From positions 1 through 33,232 of the forward strand of contig JBBPSI010000259.1 of NCBI GenBank assembly GCA_038093515.1: 33,232 nt of DNA, given 5' to 3'. The DNA is from Butyriboletus loyo. Its lineage: Eukaryota > Basidiomycota > Agaricomycetes > Boletales > Boletaceae. A program made the translations under genes and the position numbers. Below the pieces are notes generated by a model. The model saw only the letters and a list, made by a program, of their open reading frames with translations, did not search any database and had not been told where the DNA came from. Numbering within the stretch: position 1 is the first letter of the stretch; every line of letters begins with the position of its first letter. Positions 1 to 9,164 of the stretch are shown one piece after another.

Positions 1-1267
1 CGAACACATCCTCCCACAGCTTCTTCAAAATCTCTGAATCCAGACGGTCTGTCATCGCAGAAGTGCTCCAATAGCAAGAAGAAACGTTGACATGCTGCTG
101 CATGATCCCCCAAAAGAAAGCCGCCAGCGCGTCGACAGACTCGGGTTGAATGATTGAGTCAGCCACATTCACGAAAAAGGGTATTCGCGGGGTGAATTCA
201 GGGATCCGACTCGACCAAAGAGCTGGAGGGATTTCTGTGTAGCCCCGCGTGTCGATGGCGAGGCAAAAGTGATGTAGTGATTTGAGTTCCTGGAGGAGCT
301 GGAGGAGGCCATTTGGCGTGATTCCACGTTCGGTTTTCCAACCCGACTCTTCGTTTATGAGGAGATATTCTAGGCGGGGCCACGCAGATGCCAACTCAAG
401 GAGGTCATCGTCCGTCAGGTTCACAGTCGAAGCGATGTTGATGTTAATGCTGCGGAGATGGTCAAAGACCATGCAGGGTCTGATGTCGTCAAGGGTAAGC
501 TGCCATTGCTCCAAACCATTATTGGTAGCACTCGGGGATCGTGTTTGAATCAGCTTCAGAGTGACAAGAGAGTGGCAGGTACAGAACTTCTGAACGGCAG
601 TCAGATATGATCTGAGAGTAAACTTGGAAGGGCAATTATCGACATAGACGGTGAGAGACTCGATCGTTGGCAGTCGGATACGAGAAAGTAGCCTCGAGAT
701 GGACTGTAAGGATTGCGAAGATATTTCCAAAGCGCGCAGGTTCGAGAATAATAGTATGGAGTTGGAGGTGATGTGGTCTGTTACCGCCGTGCTCAATGCA
801 AAGGACAGATTGGTCAGGGAGGGTGTGCATGCTAGAGGGAAAAGGATCGACCTGGCTGCTTTGGTGGCTGCATTTTCAAACTTTGAAAAATATGAGCAAG
901 AAAGAAATTCATGTAGCAATGAAGAGCAACCCACCAGGGGAAGAATGTCCGCTGGTCGATCCTGAATCGCGTGTGCAAGTTCGTCATTATACAAACTAAG
1001 GTGGCGAAGGTCTATCTCAAGCTGGTACTGTTTCAAAAGAAGATTTCCACGTAGATTGTCTCTACGAAACAATCAGACACACGATGAGATATGATACAAA
1101 CAAGAGGGAGGGGCAAACCTGTATATGAAATCACCACCCACTCTGTACTGCAGCAAGAACTCGAGAAGGAGTTTTTCCGTCTGCGAGGGGGTATCTGTTG
1201 AGGTTGAAGTGGAGGACCGATCATGGACGTTGACAGTGAAAACTCGATTAGCATCAAAGCCAGACAT
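1..1267 (-). CDS. Chimeric gene: MCM5 N-terminus fused in frame to F-box/LRR-type tail (runs off left edge)
   Basis: Seen: exons at 1119-1267, 935-1061 and 880 down to the window edge, with introns 1062-1118 and 881-934. Exons 1 and 2 total 276 nt, so exon 3 opens in phase 0 and stays open for about 293 codons. Residues 1-108 match the MCM5 N-terminal domain: start MSGFDANRV, then LLEFLLQYRVGGDFIYR, DNLRGNLLLKQYQLEIDL, and FENAATKAARSILFPL at about 93-108. From about plus position 830 the protein becomes leucine-rich (SLTNLSFALS, LRALEIS, LTDDDLLELASAWPRLEYL), as in C-terminal halves of agaricomycete F-box proteins. The MCM5 zinc finger, AAA+ ATPase core and arginine finger are absent, and so is the F-box motif. 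Inference: a rearrangement placed an F-box-family tail behind the MCM5 promoter and start. It cannot act as a helicase subunit. An assembly misjoin is the alternative. There is no stop in the window because the 3' end lies outside. Confidence 0.8.
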
Positions 1268-1303
1268 GGTGTGAGCGACTTAAGCACAGCAGGCGGCGCG
1301 AGT

Positions 1304-1339
1304 ACGCGACTGGATCTGTTCAGGGCAAGTCCTTTCGCG
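1304..1339. promoter_or_regulatory. MCB-like and E2F/MBF-like motifs upstream of the MCM5 start
   Basis: ACGCG lies at 1304-1308 and TTTCGCG at 1333-1339, 35-75 bp upstream of the MCM5 ATG (1267, minus strand). Such motifs bind MBF/E2F-type G1/S regulators and are typical of MCM genes. If they are functional, the chimera would be expressed at G1/S like a replication gene. The motifs are short and could occur by chance. Confidence 0.4.
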
Positions 1340-1387
1340 TTCGACGAAACTGTGGACCATCAACAGCTTGCCTGGAACGAAAGTAGG

Positions 1388-1460
1388 TCCCGTTTAGCTC
1401 AGTTGGTAGAGCGCGTCACTAGTAATGACGAGGTCAGTCGTTCAAGTCGGCTAATGGGAA
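1388..1460 (+). tRNA. tRNA-Thr (anticodon AGT)
   Basis: A full cloverleaf can be drawn by eye. The acceptor stem is TCCCGTT (1388-1394) pairing with AATGGGA (1453-1459), with one G-U pair, and the discriminator is A at 1460. The D arm is GCTC/GAGC with an AGTTGGTA loop. The anticodon stem CGTCA/TGACG closes the loop CTAGTAA, so the anticodon is AGT (Thr, wobble A34 presumably inosine). The variable loop is AGGTC, and the T arm AGTCG/CGGCT has loop TTCAAGT and one G-U pair. There is no intron. A T6 run at 1461-1466 is a good RNA polymerase III terminator. It lies between the truncated reductase and the MCM5 start, on the opposite strand to both. Confidence 0.93.
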
Positions 1461-1594
1461 TTTTTTGGGCTTGCTTTTCTTGGCACGAAGGCCAGTAAGT
1501 ACTAGCTGAGATTCCAGAAAAAAAAACGCTCGATACTTCATATGGAATCCTACGTCTTCTTGGAACCGAGGAAGATGACGGCGGAAATCGCCCT

Positions 1595-1645
1595 CTGCAC
1601 GATACCTCAGTGTCCTTCACGTAGTGAACGTTCAAAGTCACCCGC
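1595..1645 (-). other. Apparent GC-AG intron in the aldo/keto reductase
   Basis: Only the junction CCTG|GCGGGT...CGTGCAG|AGGGCGATTTC restores the family motif PEDIPEGDFRRHL. Using the nearby GT (GCGG|GTGACT) shifts the frame by one. The length is 51 nt. The donor context is weaker than the usual AG|GCAAGT, so mutation of an ancestral GT is possible. Confidence 0.55.
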
Positions 1646-1803
1646 CAGGAATATCTTCAGGTCGTTTGATTTGTCCTGTCAGGAAACCTCTTCCAAGAGG
1701 ACTGCAGAAGAAAAAGGATCACGAGGGCATGTTTGAAACAGCAACGAGGACGCTTACGAGTAACCGGCGACTGCCACTCCAAGTTCCTTGGCAGTAGCAA
1801 TAA

Positions 1804-1856
1804 CTAGCATAGTATCATCAGCATGTGGTCGGATAACTGAACAAAGCTCCCCTTGC
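1804..1856 (-). other. Apparent GC-AG intron (GCAAGG donor) in the aldo/keto reductase
   Basis: The exon end GAGATG joins TTATTGCTACTGCC to give TRDVIATAKELGVAVAG, matching the family. The donor is G|GCAAGG, close to the GC-AG consensus, and the acceptor is CTATGCTAG. The length is 53 nt. Without splicing the frame meets TAG at the acceptor. Confidence 0.65.
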
Positions 1857-3106
1857 CATCTCGCGTCTGCTGCTCATATGAAAAGGGGCTAATCTCAATC
1901 TCCACGATGCTGATCGGATGAATCTACAACCCAAGGTACGTCAAGTCCAAGTACGTCACGGTGCACCAACGCGCACACCAAACCCATGCGAACCTTGTGC
2001 CCCCGACGCAAAGTCTGCGCCGAACATTCCGACATACCGATATGGTCAAACTTGCCTTCAGCCTTGAACTTCGCGAGGGTCGCGATCGTCTCATCCACAG
2101 ACACTTCGAGGTCCACGCGTGCACATTCGAATAAATCGAGGCGTTTCGTCCCTCTCAGTTTTTCGTTGACGAGATCGACGCTCCTCGCGAGATTCTCGGG
2201 CCTTGAAAATAAAGAGGCTTCAACGTCAGCGACGGTGGATGACATGTTGCATGGGCCCCATTCACGCACGCACTGTCCACTTCAGTTGACATGAATTTCA
2301 GCCCTCCCTTTTTGGTTCGCGCAGGGTCTCATCAGTATGTATATCGCATGAAAGAATGACTCGGAGAAAGCGGACTTTGATCGACAAAAAAGCCCTTTCT
2401 GCATACTCGGGGTACCTGTCAAAGAACTCGGCGATCAACTCGAGGTTCGCAGTGGAGAGGTTATGTCCGTAAAATTCGCCTGTAGCACGCAAAGACGGAG
2501 GTGATGGTGAGTGACCCCGGTATAGAACGTAGAACATCATGAATAGCCATTGAGGGTCGTCCGCTTACCTCCGTTGAGGACCATCTTGACACCGGGGGGT
2601 AGCGCGTCGATGCCAGCTTTAATGGCTTCGAAACATTGGTCTTTTGGAGAGGGATCTGGCTTCCATCTGGAAAGTGCTCCGATTACTTGTCCTGCGGGCT
2701 TGAAGCCTGCGGCACAACGCACGTCATCATCATGAGGCCATGCTACATGCGTTACAGAAATGAGGTGAAGGTGAAGACCGCTAGTATAAATGGGGGCTTA
2801 CGCCGACTTTGCCAACGACGACATCAGATGCCGTCCCCCCAAGATTAGTTGTAGCGCGAGTCATTGTTGCACGTCGATGGATGAGCTCGGGTCGACGTCA
2901 ACGCTCCTATCTCTTTTTGCACAATATCCGCATTCGTATTAGCAAGTTAATTGGATTTCTGTAAACCATACGCTATCTTCTAGGGCCGACAAGGATTTAC
3001 AACGATTCCTACGCTTCATGACTGTGATGTGGTGCACCTCAGATTGCGTCTGACTAACCTAAACGTCGCCAAGTTAAGCAGATGCGGCGTCTTGCCACAC
3101 AAAAGC

Positions 3107-6100
3107 CTAGGCATCCAAGAGCTCCAAGTACGCCACACGACACGTCGTACCGTCCCGGTCCCTAATCTTCACCAACACAGACGATTGAGAAAGTCTGTCG
3201 GGATCAACCTTAGCAAACCGAACAAACACAACGATTCAACGTATCTTTACCTCCATGCCTGTTTGCGCAGCAGCAAGTACTCTGCGACGGGAATCGCACC
3301 TATCGCAAATCCCTCGCCACGTGATAGCGAGACGTCTCCCGTAGTCACGTATCCAATAATGGCCGTTTGAGGAGGCTTGATCTCTCCGAGCTAGGGACAC
3401 AAACACGGAAAAATATCACCGTCTGCTGCGCGCTGAAGAAGCGAGACACACCATACCTCGTGCTCGTTAGGCTCACTTGAATCACCCTGGTTAATAACAT
3501 CTTGACCCTCTTTCCCAAACGTCTTGATCCATCGACGTGCCTCGGGGTCGTCCATCTTGTAGATATTCGCCATGTCAGTCGGTGCACCTCTCCGTACCAT
3601 CTTCGCGCGGACCATCAAGAGTGCCGATCGTATTATATCCTCCGCAGATAACGACGTATCCAGAGGCGGCATGTGGTTCTTTCCCCGAAGTTTGTTTATT
3701 TCATCCAGAAACTGAGGTGGCGTAATGAACGCGTTGGAAAGCATCGTAGAGACTCGAAGCCCTCGCAGGAGCCAAGGCTGCACATCGGAGTTTTCCTCGT
3801 CTACCTGCATCGTGTCGGAATCAGGGGGGTTCTCCCGTTGTGTCGTTACCAACTCTTCCTCTTCTCGTCCTCCGCTCCTCGAAGCCTGCGTCGCAGTCGG
3901 CTTCTCCAACCCAAGTACGACTCCCCAATCCGCACGCCAGGCATTCCTTGTTCCCAACTTCTCATAGTTTGGCTTCTTGGCGGGAGGAGTTCTTTCCCAA
4001 CGTGCTTTCTCTTGTTCAGCACGATCATTGGTGATAATGTCATAAGCAGGCACGACGGGATAGTCGTTCGGGAACCCACTGACGCCTGCTTCAAAGAACT
4101 GTTTCATGCGTTCGCGTTGGCCAGCAAATCGGGTTCCTGTATGCAGCAGGGAAGGCAGGAAAGCCATAGCCCAGCCTACAGGGAACAACAATGTCCATCC
4201 ATGGATACCTTGTGTGTTCTCAGATTGAGATGTAGAGCTTGGGGAAGTTGGAGGCTCGACAGAACGTTGGATAAGAAGAACGGGGATTCGATCATCCTGA
4301 CGGAGAGGATTGAGCGGGGTACCTGGAACGAGGTTCTACAAATCGATACTATAAATACGACAAAGCAATGGAAGTCTATTGGGCCAACCTTGGAACGCCT
4401 ATCGTCGAGATCCTTCTTCTTGTACTTCGGCTTCTTGAGAGTTCCCCGCGTCTTCTCATCCCAGATCTCGCTCTGCGCAATCAGCGCTGTGGGAAAGATG
4501 AAGGCTGGGGACGGTTGAGTACAAGGTTGCACAACGTCAGGGTAACCAGGTTTGGCATTCTTTGGAGGGAACCTGCGAAAAGGCAGGTCGGATAAACATT
4601 ACGGGGGATAATTGACCATACTTTAGACGTGGATCAAGAACTTTGAGGCCGATTACCATCCCACGCGGTATGCTGCCAGAAGTTTGTAGATCACTCAATG
4701 AATTCCAAAACTGTGGATCCGCAGATGTCAGACATGTTGGTATGTTCAATTGAAATCTCCCAACCTTCTTGACGTCCTTCCTGTCGTCATTTCCAACAAG
4801 CGACAAAGCTCCTTTGATGACCTGGCTTGACTTGGGTCCCATAATTTCAAAAGCATTGATACACCCTCTCAGATCCGCGATTTCAATCTCTGCATGCACT
4901 TGTGGGTCTTTCTTCTTGCTCTGCTCCAGGACGTAGGAAGCTGAAGTTCGCAATGATTCAAAAACATCTTCGAAGATAGCTGGATGGCAACGGATCCAGA
5001 TGACCCGTGAGACAGTACTGGGTTCAGGCGATGTGCTGTCGTCTGTCTGCTTTTCCTTGCCTTTGCCCTTTCCTCTCTTTTTCTCTTTTTCCGGCCGTGA
5101 AAGAGGTTCAGCGGCGCAGAGTGAGTTACCCTCAGAAGACAACGACTGCCATATGATCGTCATAGGACCTAGTAACGCGAATGGATAACTCGCGTGTTTG
5201 TACACATGAGTCTCGCAGGCGCGACCACCCGTTATACAACTACGATAAGTCAATAACAAAAGGGCGATCAGATGCACATCACAAACCGCTTCATTCCAGA
5301 GACTTGCGGATCGCAGCATTGTTCGAGCGCCGCTTGGAGGAGCAGTTGTGAACCTTTGAGCTCTATCGTCGCATAATAAGACGCGTCATGTAAGATAGAA
5401 CCATGCATCGATGCGCGGTGAGACGGTCGAAAAGCCTTGTCGGTAGGGGTCATAGCCTGAGAAGAAAATGCGTCAACTGTTGCATGGTTAAACGTTGCAC
5501 AAGCCATACAAGTCGATACCCCCATATACTCTGCATCTTGGCCCGCTTGGCATGCCAAATATGTGTCTCGAGCCATGACTTGTCACCTAGTATTGTCTGC
5601 GCGTTCAATATGGAAGAGGACAATGCCTGACAGAACTCACGCTGGCGTCGCAAGAGAGCCTCCGTACGAGTGATTTGGTTCGCTTTCCCTCGTTTAGGTC
5701 GACCGAGGAGTCGACGTTTATTGGCGTCCATCTGTAGAACGATACAAATATGCGGTACCAAAGGTCAGGATAGACTTACCTCTGCCCGCGCCTTGTCCCG
5801 CAGGCGTATAGGAACACGTCGGACATCGTGACTAGCTGCCCTACGACGAAGGTGTCGAGGCAAAGTTTGCCACGCACGATGCGTCGAGCTTTCACTGAAA
5901 AGCACTGTCAAGAAACCAGTATGATGTGTAGCATGGTGACATGCCTAGCTGTCTTTATTGCCTTTTGCATTGCATCGATCTCGTACGCACGCGCCTAGAC
6001 GATTGTCGGTAATGGCAACCATTAGACAGTGAAATAAATGTACCTCTGTGAACCTCTCTACGGCTATAGCAGCTGGTAAACCCTGCATAGCTAAGCACAC

Positions 6101-6342
6101 GATCGACATCGCCATAGACATAACGGAGTTCGGGAGTACCTACAGTCGAACTGAACGACCGCCTTCGAAGGACCTGCAGAAGATGACGATGACGCTACAA
6201 CGTTCTGGTTGATCGCGAGGGCAGAACCACTCGCGGTGGATGTCTCTTGAACTGATATTGTGCGTGCATCGGCCATCCTGAGTTTCTTGCGCTCTCGTGC
6301 AGTGGGTTCACTGGCATCGTCGTTCTTTCGCTTTGGAGGCAT
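3107..6342 (-). CDS. POP1: POP1, ribonuclease P / RNase MRP protein subunit
   Basis: POP1 is the large protein subunit of nucleolar RNase P and RNase MRP, needed for tRNA 5' processing and pre-rRNA cleavage. The start ATG at 6342 gives MPPKRKNDDASEPTARERKK, a basic N-terminus. The Pop1 N-terminal block follows: ARAYEIDAMQKAIKTA, HRAWQTLPRHLRRRAASHDV, RRVPIRLRDKARAEM, KRRLLGRPKRG, then LETHIWHAKR and FRPSHRASMHGSILHDASYY. The central block has VIWIRCHPAIFEDVF, INAFEIMGPKSSQVI and IPRGMVIGLKVLDPRL. The POPLD-type block has LFPVGWAMAFLPSLLHTGTR and KQFFEAGVSGFPNDYP. The C-terminus reads AIIGYVTTGDVSLSRGEGFA, IGAIPVAEYLLL and RDRDGTTCRVAYLELLDA, stop at 3107. Many ~50 bp introns interrupt it. An acidic/Gln-rich linker lies near plus 3790-3850. 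It appears intact. It diverges from the mitochondrial protein gene 133 bp away. Confidence 0.9.
5895..5944 (-). other. Apparent GC-AG intron in POP1
   Basis: The donor GCTAG|GCATGT and acceptor TTTTCAG|TGAAAGC (50 nt) are the pair I found that joins AIKTA to SESSTHRAWQTLPR in frame. No GT donor near the exon end gives this reading. The AG|GCATGT context suits a genuine GC-AG intron in a conserved gene. Confidence 0.6.
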
Positions 6343-6475
6343 CGTTCTCAACGAATTGCCTTTCAAACTCGCACTGGGTGGTACTAGTTGATTGAAGCCC
6401 CATCAGGCTTGAATACACACAACATGTTCGGCTAACGCCGAGCTGCGAAGCTCCTCATTCTCTCCAACGACCACG
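6343..6475. promoter_or_regulatory. Divergent intergenic region between POP1 and the mitochondrial protein gene
   Basis: Only 133 bp separate the two start codons, so both core promoters must share this stretch or reach into the neighbouring 5' ends. I saw no clear TATA box. Shared (bidirectional) regulation is inferred from spacing only. Confidence 0.5.
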
Positions 6476-7250
6476 ATGGCGTCGACAATGCGCTGCCTCT
6501 CGCTCTCAGGAAGCCTTGTCCAGCGCGCGAGCACAAGTACAAGCGCACATACGAGGCTCCTCTCCACCTCATCCATCCTCCGCAACGACGCTACACCGTT
6601 GCCCAATCTCGGGACCGTCTCTAGTCCAAAGAAACCCATCGGTGGGTTCCGTGGCGGGTTCGGGTTTTGCATTGTTGGTCTTCTGGTGTGTACTGACGCT
6701 GTCTATTATATTGGGGAATGGTGTGGCGTGATGTAGGATTATTGGTTTCTTGTTTGGTTTCTCGCTCGCGTCGACATATGCTGCGTATCACCTCCTCGAC
6801 GAATACAAGGCTGCCTCGGCAGCGCTGCAGGCTAGCGTCGAAGAACTACAAGTTAGTACTGTCAAGGTATGGTAGTGAATGGCTCTAGTGCATGGACATC
6901 TATGTCACTGGTCTTCACAGGTGACCGCACACGTGCGGAGAATTGAAGCGGTCGAAAAGGACTTGAAGGCACTGTCGCAGAGCTCCGCTAGTAAAGACGA
7001 CCTGTCGCGGGTTCGCGCAGAAGCGAAAAAGCTGTATGATGGTCTCCATATAGGTGTGTTCTTTTTAGAAGTGTGTCGTACCTCTCTGAGAACTCTATTC
7101 CATAGAATTCCTTGATCTGAGAAATCATGTGTGGGGGATGCGTAAGTGCCCTATCGTCACAGTACCTCGCCCCTCCTGACTTTGTGCCGCATAATAGAAC
7201 AAGATTTGCATGCGTTAGCTAAAAAGGAGGCAACACCTGTTCGTGAATAG
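6476..7250 (+). CDS. Small mitochondrial membrane protein with coiled coil, function unknown
   Basis: Splicing five exons (introns about 6651-6734, 6868-6920, 7053-7106 and 7142-7198) gives about 175 aa ending at TAG 7250. The start at 6476 begins MASTMRCLSLSGSLVQRAST, an Arg/Ser-rich, acid-free leader ending near LLSTSSILR, as in mitochondrial presequences. One hydrophobic segment follows (GGIIGFLFGFSLASTYAAYH, about residues 60-80). Then comes a long amphipathic helix with coiled-coil character (LLDEYKAASAALQASVEEL, VTAHVRRIEAVEKDLKALS, DDLSRVRAEAKKLYDGLHI). The tail is FLDLRNHVWGMQ plus QDLHALAKKEATPVRE. Inferred topology: inner-membrane anchor with a coiled-coil domain. I do not recognise a named family. 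It is transcribed divergently from POP1. Confidence 0.75.
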
Positions 7251-7560
7251 AGCATACCCTACTTGCATCAACCCTTTTTTTATCCCTGGTCTCTTTCTGA
7301 GTGCAGCATTGGCATTCAGCCTTTACTGATATTAGAGTCATATGACATCGTTCGTCGCCGCTTACAACTCAGCGCTCAGCTTCGAACTTTGCAGGTTGCA
7401 TCTACATGCTAATATTACATCCACGAAACGGGAAATTATGGTACTGTATGAATGGTGAGTGTCATGCTATCTTCAAGCACCGCGTTGTCCAGACTTGTTT
7501 GGGTCTCTTGATGTATCATTCCACGAGGCGACAATCATGATCCGGACGACGAGTCTCGCA
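7251..7560. other. Intergenic, no gene recognised
   Basis: This is the 3' flank of the mitochondrial protein gene. It holds a T-rich stretch near 7271-7280 and only short open frames without family resemblance or credible splice structure. Confidence 0.5.
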
Positions 7561-7564
7561 GATA

Positions 7565-7870
7565 GACTAGTTATTTACAACTTAGATTCGTTATATTTCC
7601 TTATTTGGACACTGCTCTACTCTTCACTACCTCGCTACTTTCCTCCACTCGACTGGAGGTAAGCTATGACTCTACACTCCCTACTTGACCTGTACTGATT
7701 AGTATATCTAGTTCGTATTCCCTCACACCTCTTGACATGATCCATTCTCGACCGGTCCTTCAGCGTATTTTTAATTTGATAAAACCTCAAGAAGATTGTC
7801 ATTGCAGAATCGAGATACCGATATCGAAAGCACCGACAGTAAGCAAAGCAATAAAGCATGATATACCTCT
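7565..7870 (+). repeat. Diverged direct repeat, left copy (LTR-like plus flank)
   Basis: Ordered matches to about 9785-10165: TTCCNTATTTGGAC, then TAAGCTAT, ACTGATTA, ATCTAGTTCGT, TGATCCAT, CCTTCAGC, TGTCATTGCAGAAT, ATATCGAAAGCAC and ACAGTAAGCAAAG. The copies differ by many substitutions and by an indel of roughly 60 bp. In the right copy the repeat begins just after the copia pol frame, suggesting LTR material, but I could not fix TG...CA ends or a target-site duplication. Confidence 0.55.
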
Positions 7871-7911
7871 GGTAGTGTTGATTTCTCCCTCGGGCAGATC
7901 TGTGGTTGACA

Positions 7912-9075
7912 ATGTCCAGTTACGCCGTCATCCTCTTGGGTGTTTCTAGTGTCCTCGGTGCTACGATCTTGTTTATCGAGCGAGTAAGCCATCATCATCC
8001 TCTCCACCTCTCTTCGCGTGTTGACGGAAAGCATGTCAGTATTTCTTTTCCTACCGTATCCTGAAAGCGTCCAACAACCATGTGTTGGCGTTTGTATGCT
8101 TCATTCTCTGTATCTTCTCTTTCACGGCTGCCTTGAGGGCAGCGAGTATGTTTTTTGTAAATGCGACTGCCAGATTGACGAGTCAACTCAACATTAATGG
8201 GGTATTCATTATTGTATTCATCTCTGGGCTAGTCTGCGGTTCATCCCAGATCTCAGACACCGACGGAAGCAGCAGAGTACGTGGACTTCCTCTTGTGTCG
8301 TGCATAGATTGATTGTCTACGCAGTGCATTTGGGACGCGTCGCCTGGCTGCTCTGCTTGGTAGCTGGTCAGTCAGTCTTCCCTATAATGAGCGCTTTGAC
8401 CTGAACTAACTCGTCACAGAAACGAGCTCTGTGACGAGGTGTACCACATATATTATTGACGCGCAAGTTTAAAACGAATCGATTCCATCAACAGCTTGGT
8501 TGATAGCTGCCGTTCTCGTCGTGAGTATCCATCTCCCTCTCTGAGAATGCCTCTCCCAACCCTGTCGCAGCGTCGGCTGACAAAACCGAGCTGTAAGTTT
8601 ATCGATCAGTCCATGTGCAAGTTGACCAGTTGCATGGGTTGGTCTACTCATATCGATACTTGGAGGTGAGTACTCTGCTCGATTGCTTTGTGAGAGTAGA
8701 TACTGACTATTTGATGTCATATGAAACAGAGCGTAGTGTTCGCAAACGCGTTTCTTACTGCGTCAGTCAGCCTTGCTGTGTCACGTAGCCTGATAACTGA
8801 CGTTTCCCTCCGCCATTTCCCTCCACTGTAATCTGCACCACAGACTCCGCCCGTGGGGGTCTGTGTGTTGACATCGAGTATCAACCTACACTCAAGATCG
8901 GCGACAACCTCATCGACGAGCGCGAAGAAAGTGAGTGCCTTGCCCGTGCTACCATAGGTTTGCAGCACTAATACATTCTGCGGCGCTAGCCGCCAATCAA
9001 GATCACGATCTCCAAGGTGGTGAAACAGTCTGAAAGGCTCCGTCTCGGGAAACCGAAGGGTTCGTACATTCGGAG
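7912..9075 (+). pseudogene. DUF6534-like multi-pass membrane protein, degenerate copy A
   Basis: Recognisable exons: ILLGVSSVLGATILFIER, then SNNHVLAFVCFILCIFSFTA, SMFFVNATARLTSQL and VFIISGL-type hydrophobic helices, then SVVFANAFLTASVSLAVSRS and a C-terminal PIKITISKVVKQSERL. The order of transmembrane helices and the terminal FANAFLTA block resemble DUF6534-type fungal proteins of unknown function. The first two exons present in copy B (10310-11824, opposite strand) are missing. The hydrophobic middle frame runs into GSSQISDTDG and ends, and several exon junctions no longer keep frame. Introns such as 7983-8069 persist. It reads as a non-functional 5'-truncated duplicate. Confidence 0.6.
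8410..8438. repeat. Perfect 10-bp-stem hairpin in DUF6534-like copy A
   Basis: CTCGTCACAG (8410-8419) pairs with CTGTGACGAG (8429-8438) across a 9-nt loop. The equivalent sequence in copy B (about 10925-10953) keeps the outer pairs but has two mismatches. Confidence 0.7.
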
Positions 9076-9164
9076 TCATCAATACTGTTGCCAAATCGAT
9101 CATGCTGGTCATTTTTCTGGCCGTGCAGAGAACGGAGCTGTCACGGAGTCGATTAGTCTCACGC

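Larger units (their letters stand above)
1502..2864 (-). pseudogene. Aldo/keto reductase, pyridoxal reductase (Plr1/AKR8) type, C-terminally truncated
   Basis: Family role: NADPH-dependent reduction of pyridoxal to pyridoxine in the cytosol. Starting at ATG 2864, splicing gives MTRATTNLGG..VGKVG, then HGLMMMTWKPDPSPKDQCFE, AIKAGIDALPPGVKM, GGEFYGHNLSTANLEL, AFLSIKGGLK, LDLFECARVD, HIGMSECSAQTLRR, HPISIVEIEISPFSYEQQ, VIATAKELGVAVAGYSPLG and RGFLTGQIKRPEDIPEGDF. The candidate catalytic Tyr (EFYG) and Lys (SIKGG) are present. After RRHLPRFQED (about residue 245) similarity stops, and the frame reaches TAG at 1502 after about 18 unrelated residues. The family is about 330-340 aa, so roughly 75 C-terminal residues including part of the NADPH pocket are missing. 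Two introns need GC donors to keep frame. Truncated gene or recent pseudogene; the 3' end abuts the tRNA. Confidence 0.75.

Noticed and set aside
3673..4518. 281-codon plus-strand open frame
   Set aside because: Antisense to POP1 exons carrying conserved motifs; composition is that of a shadow frame.
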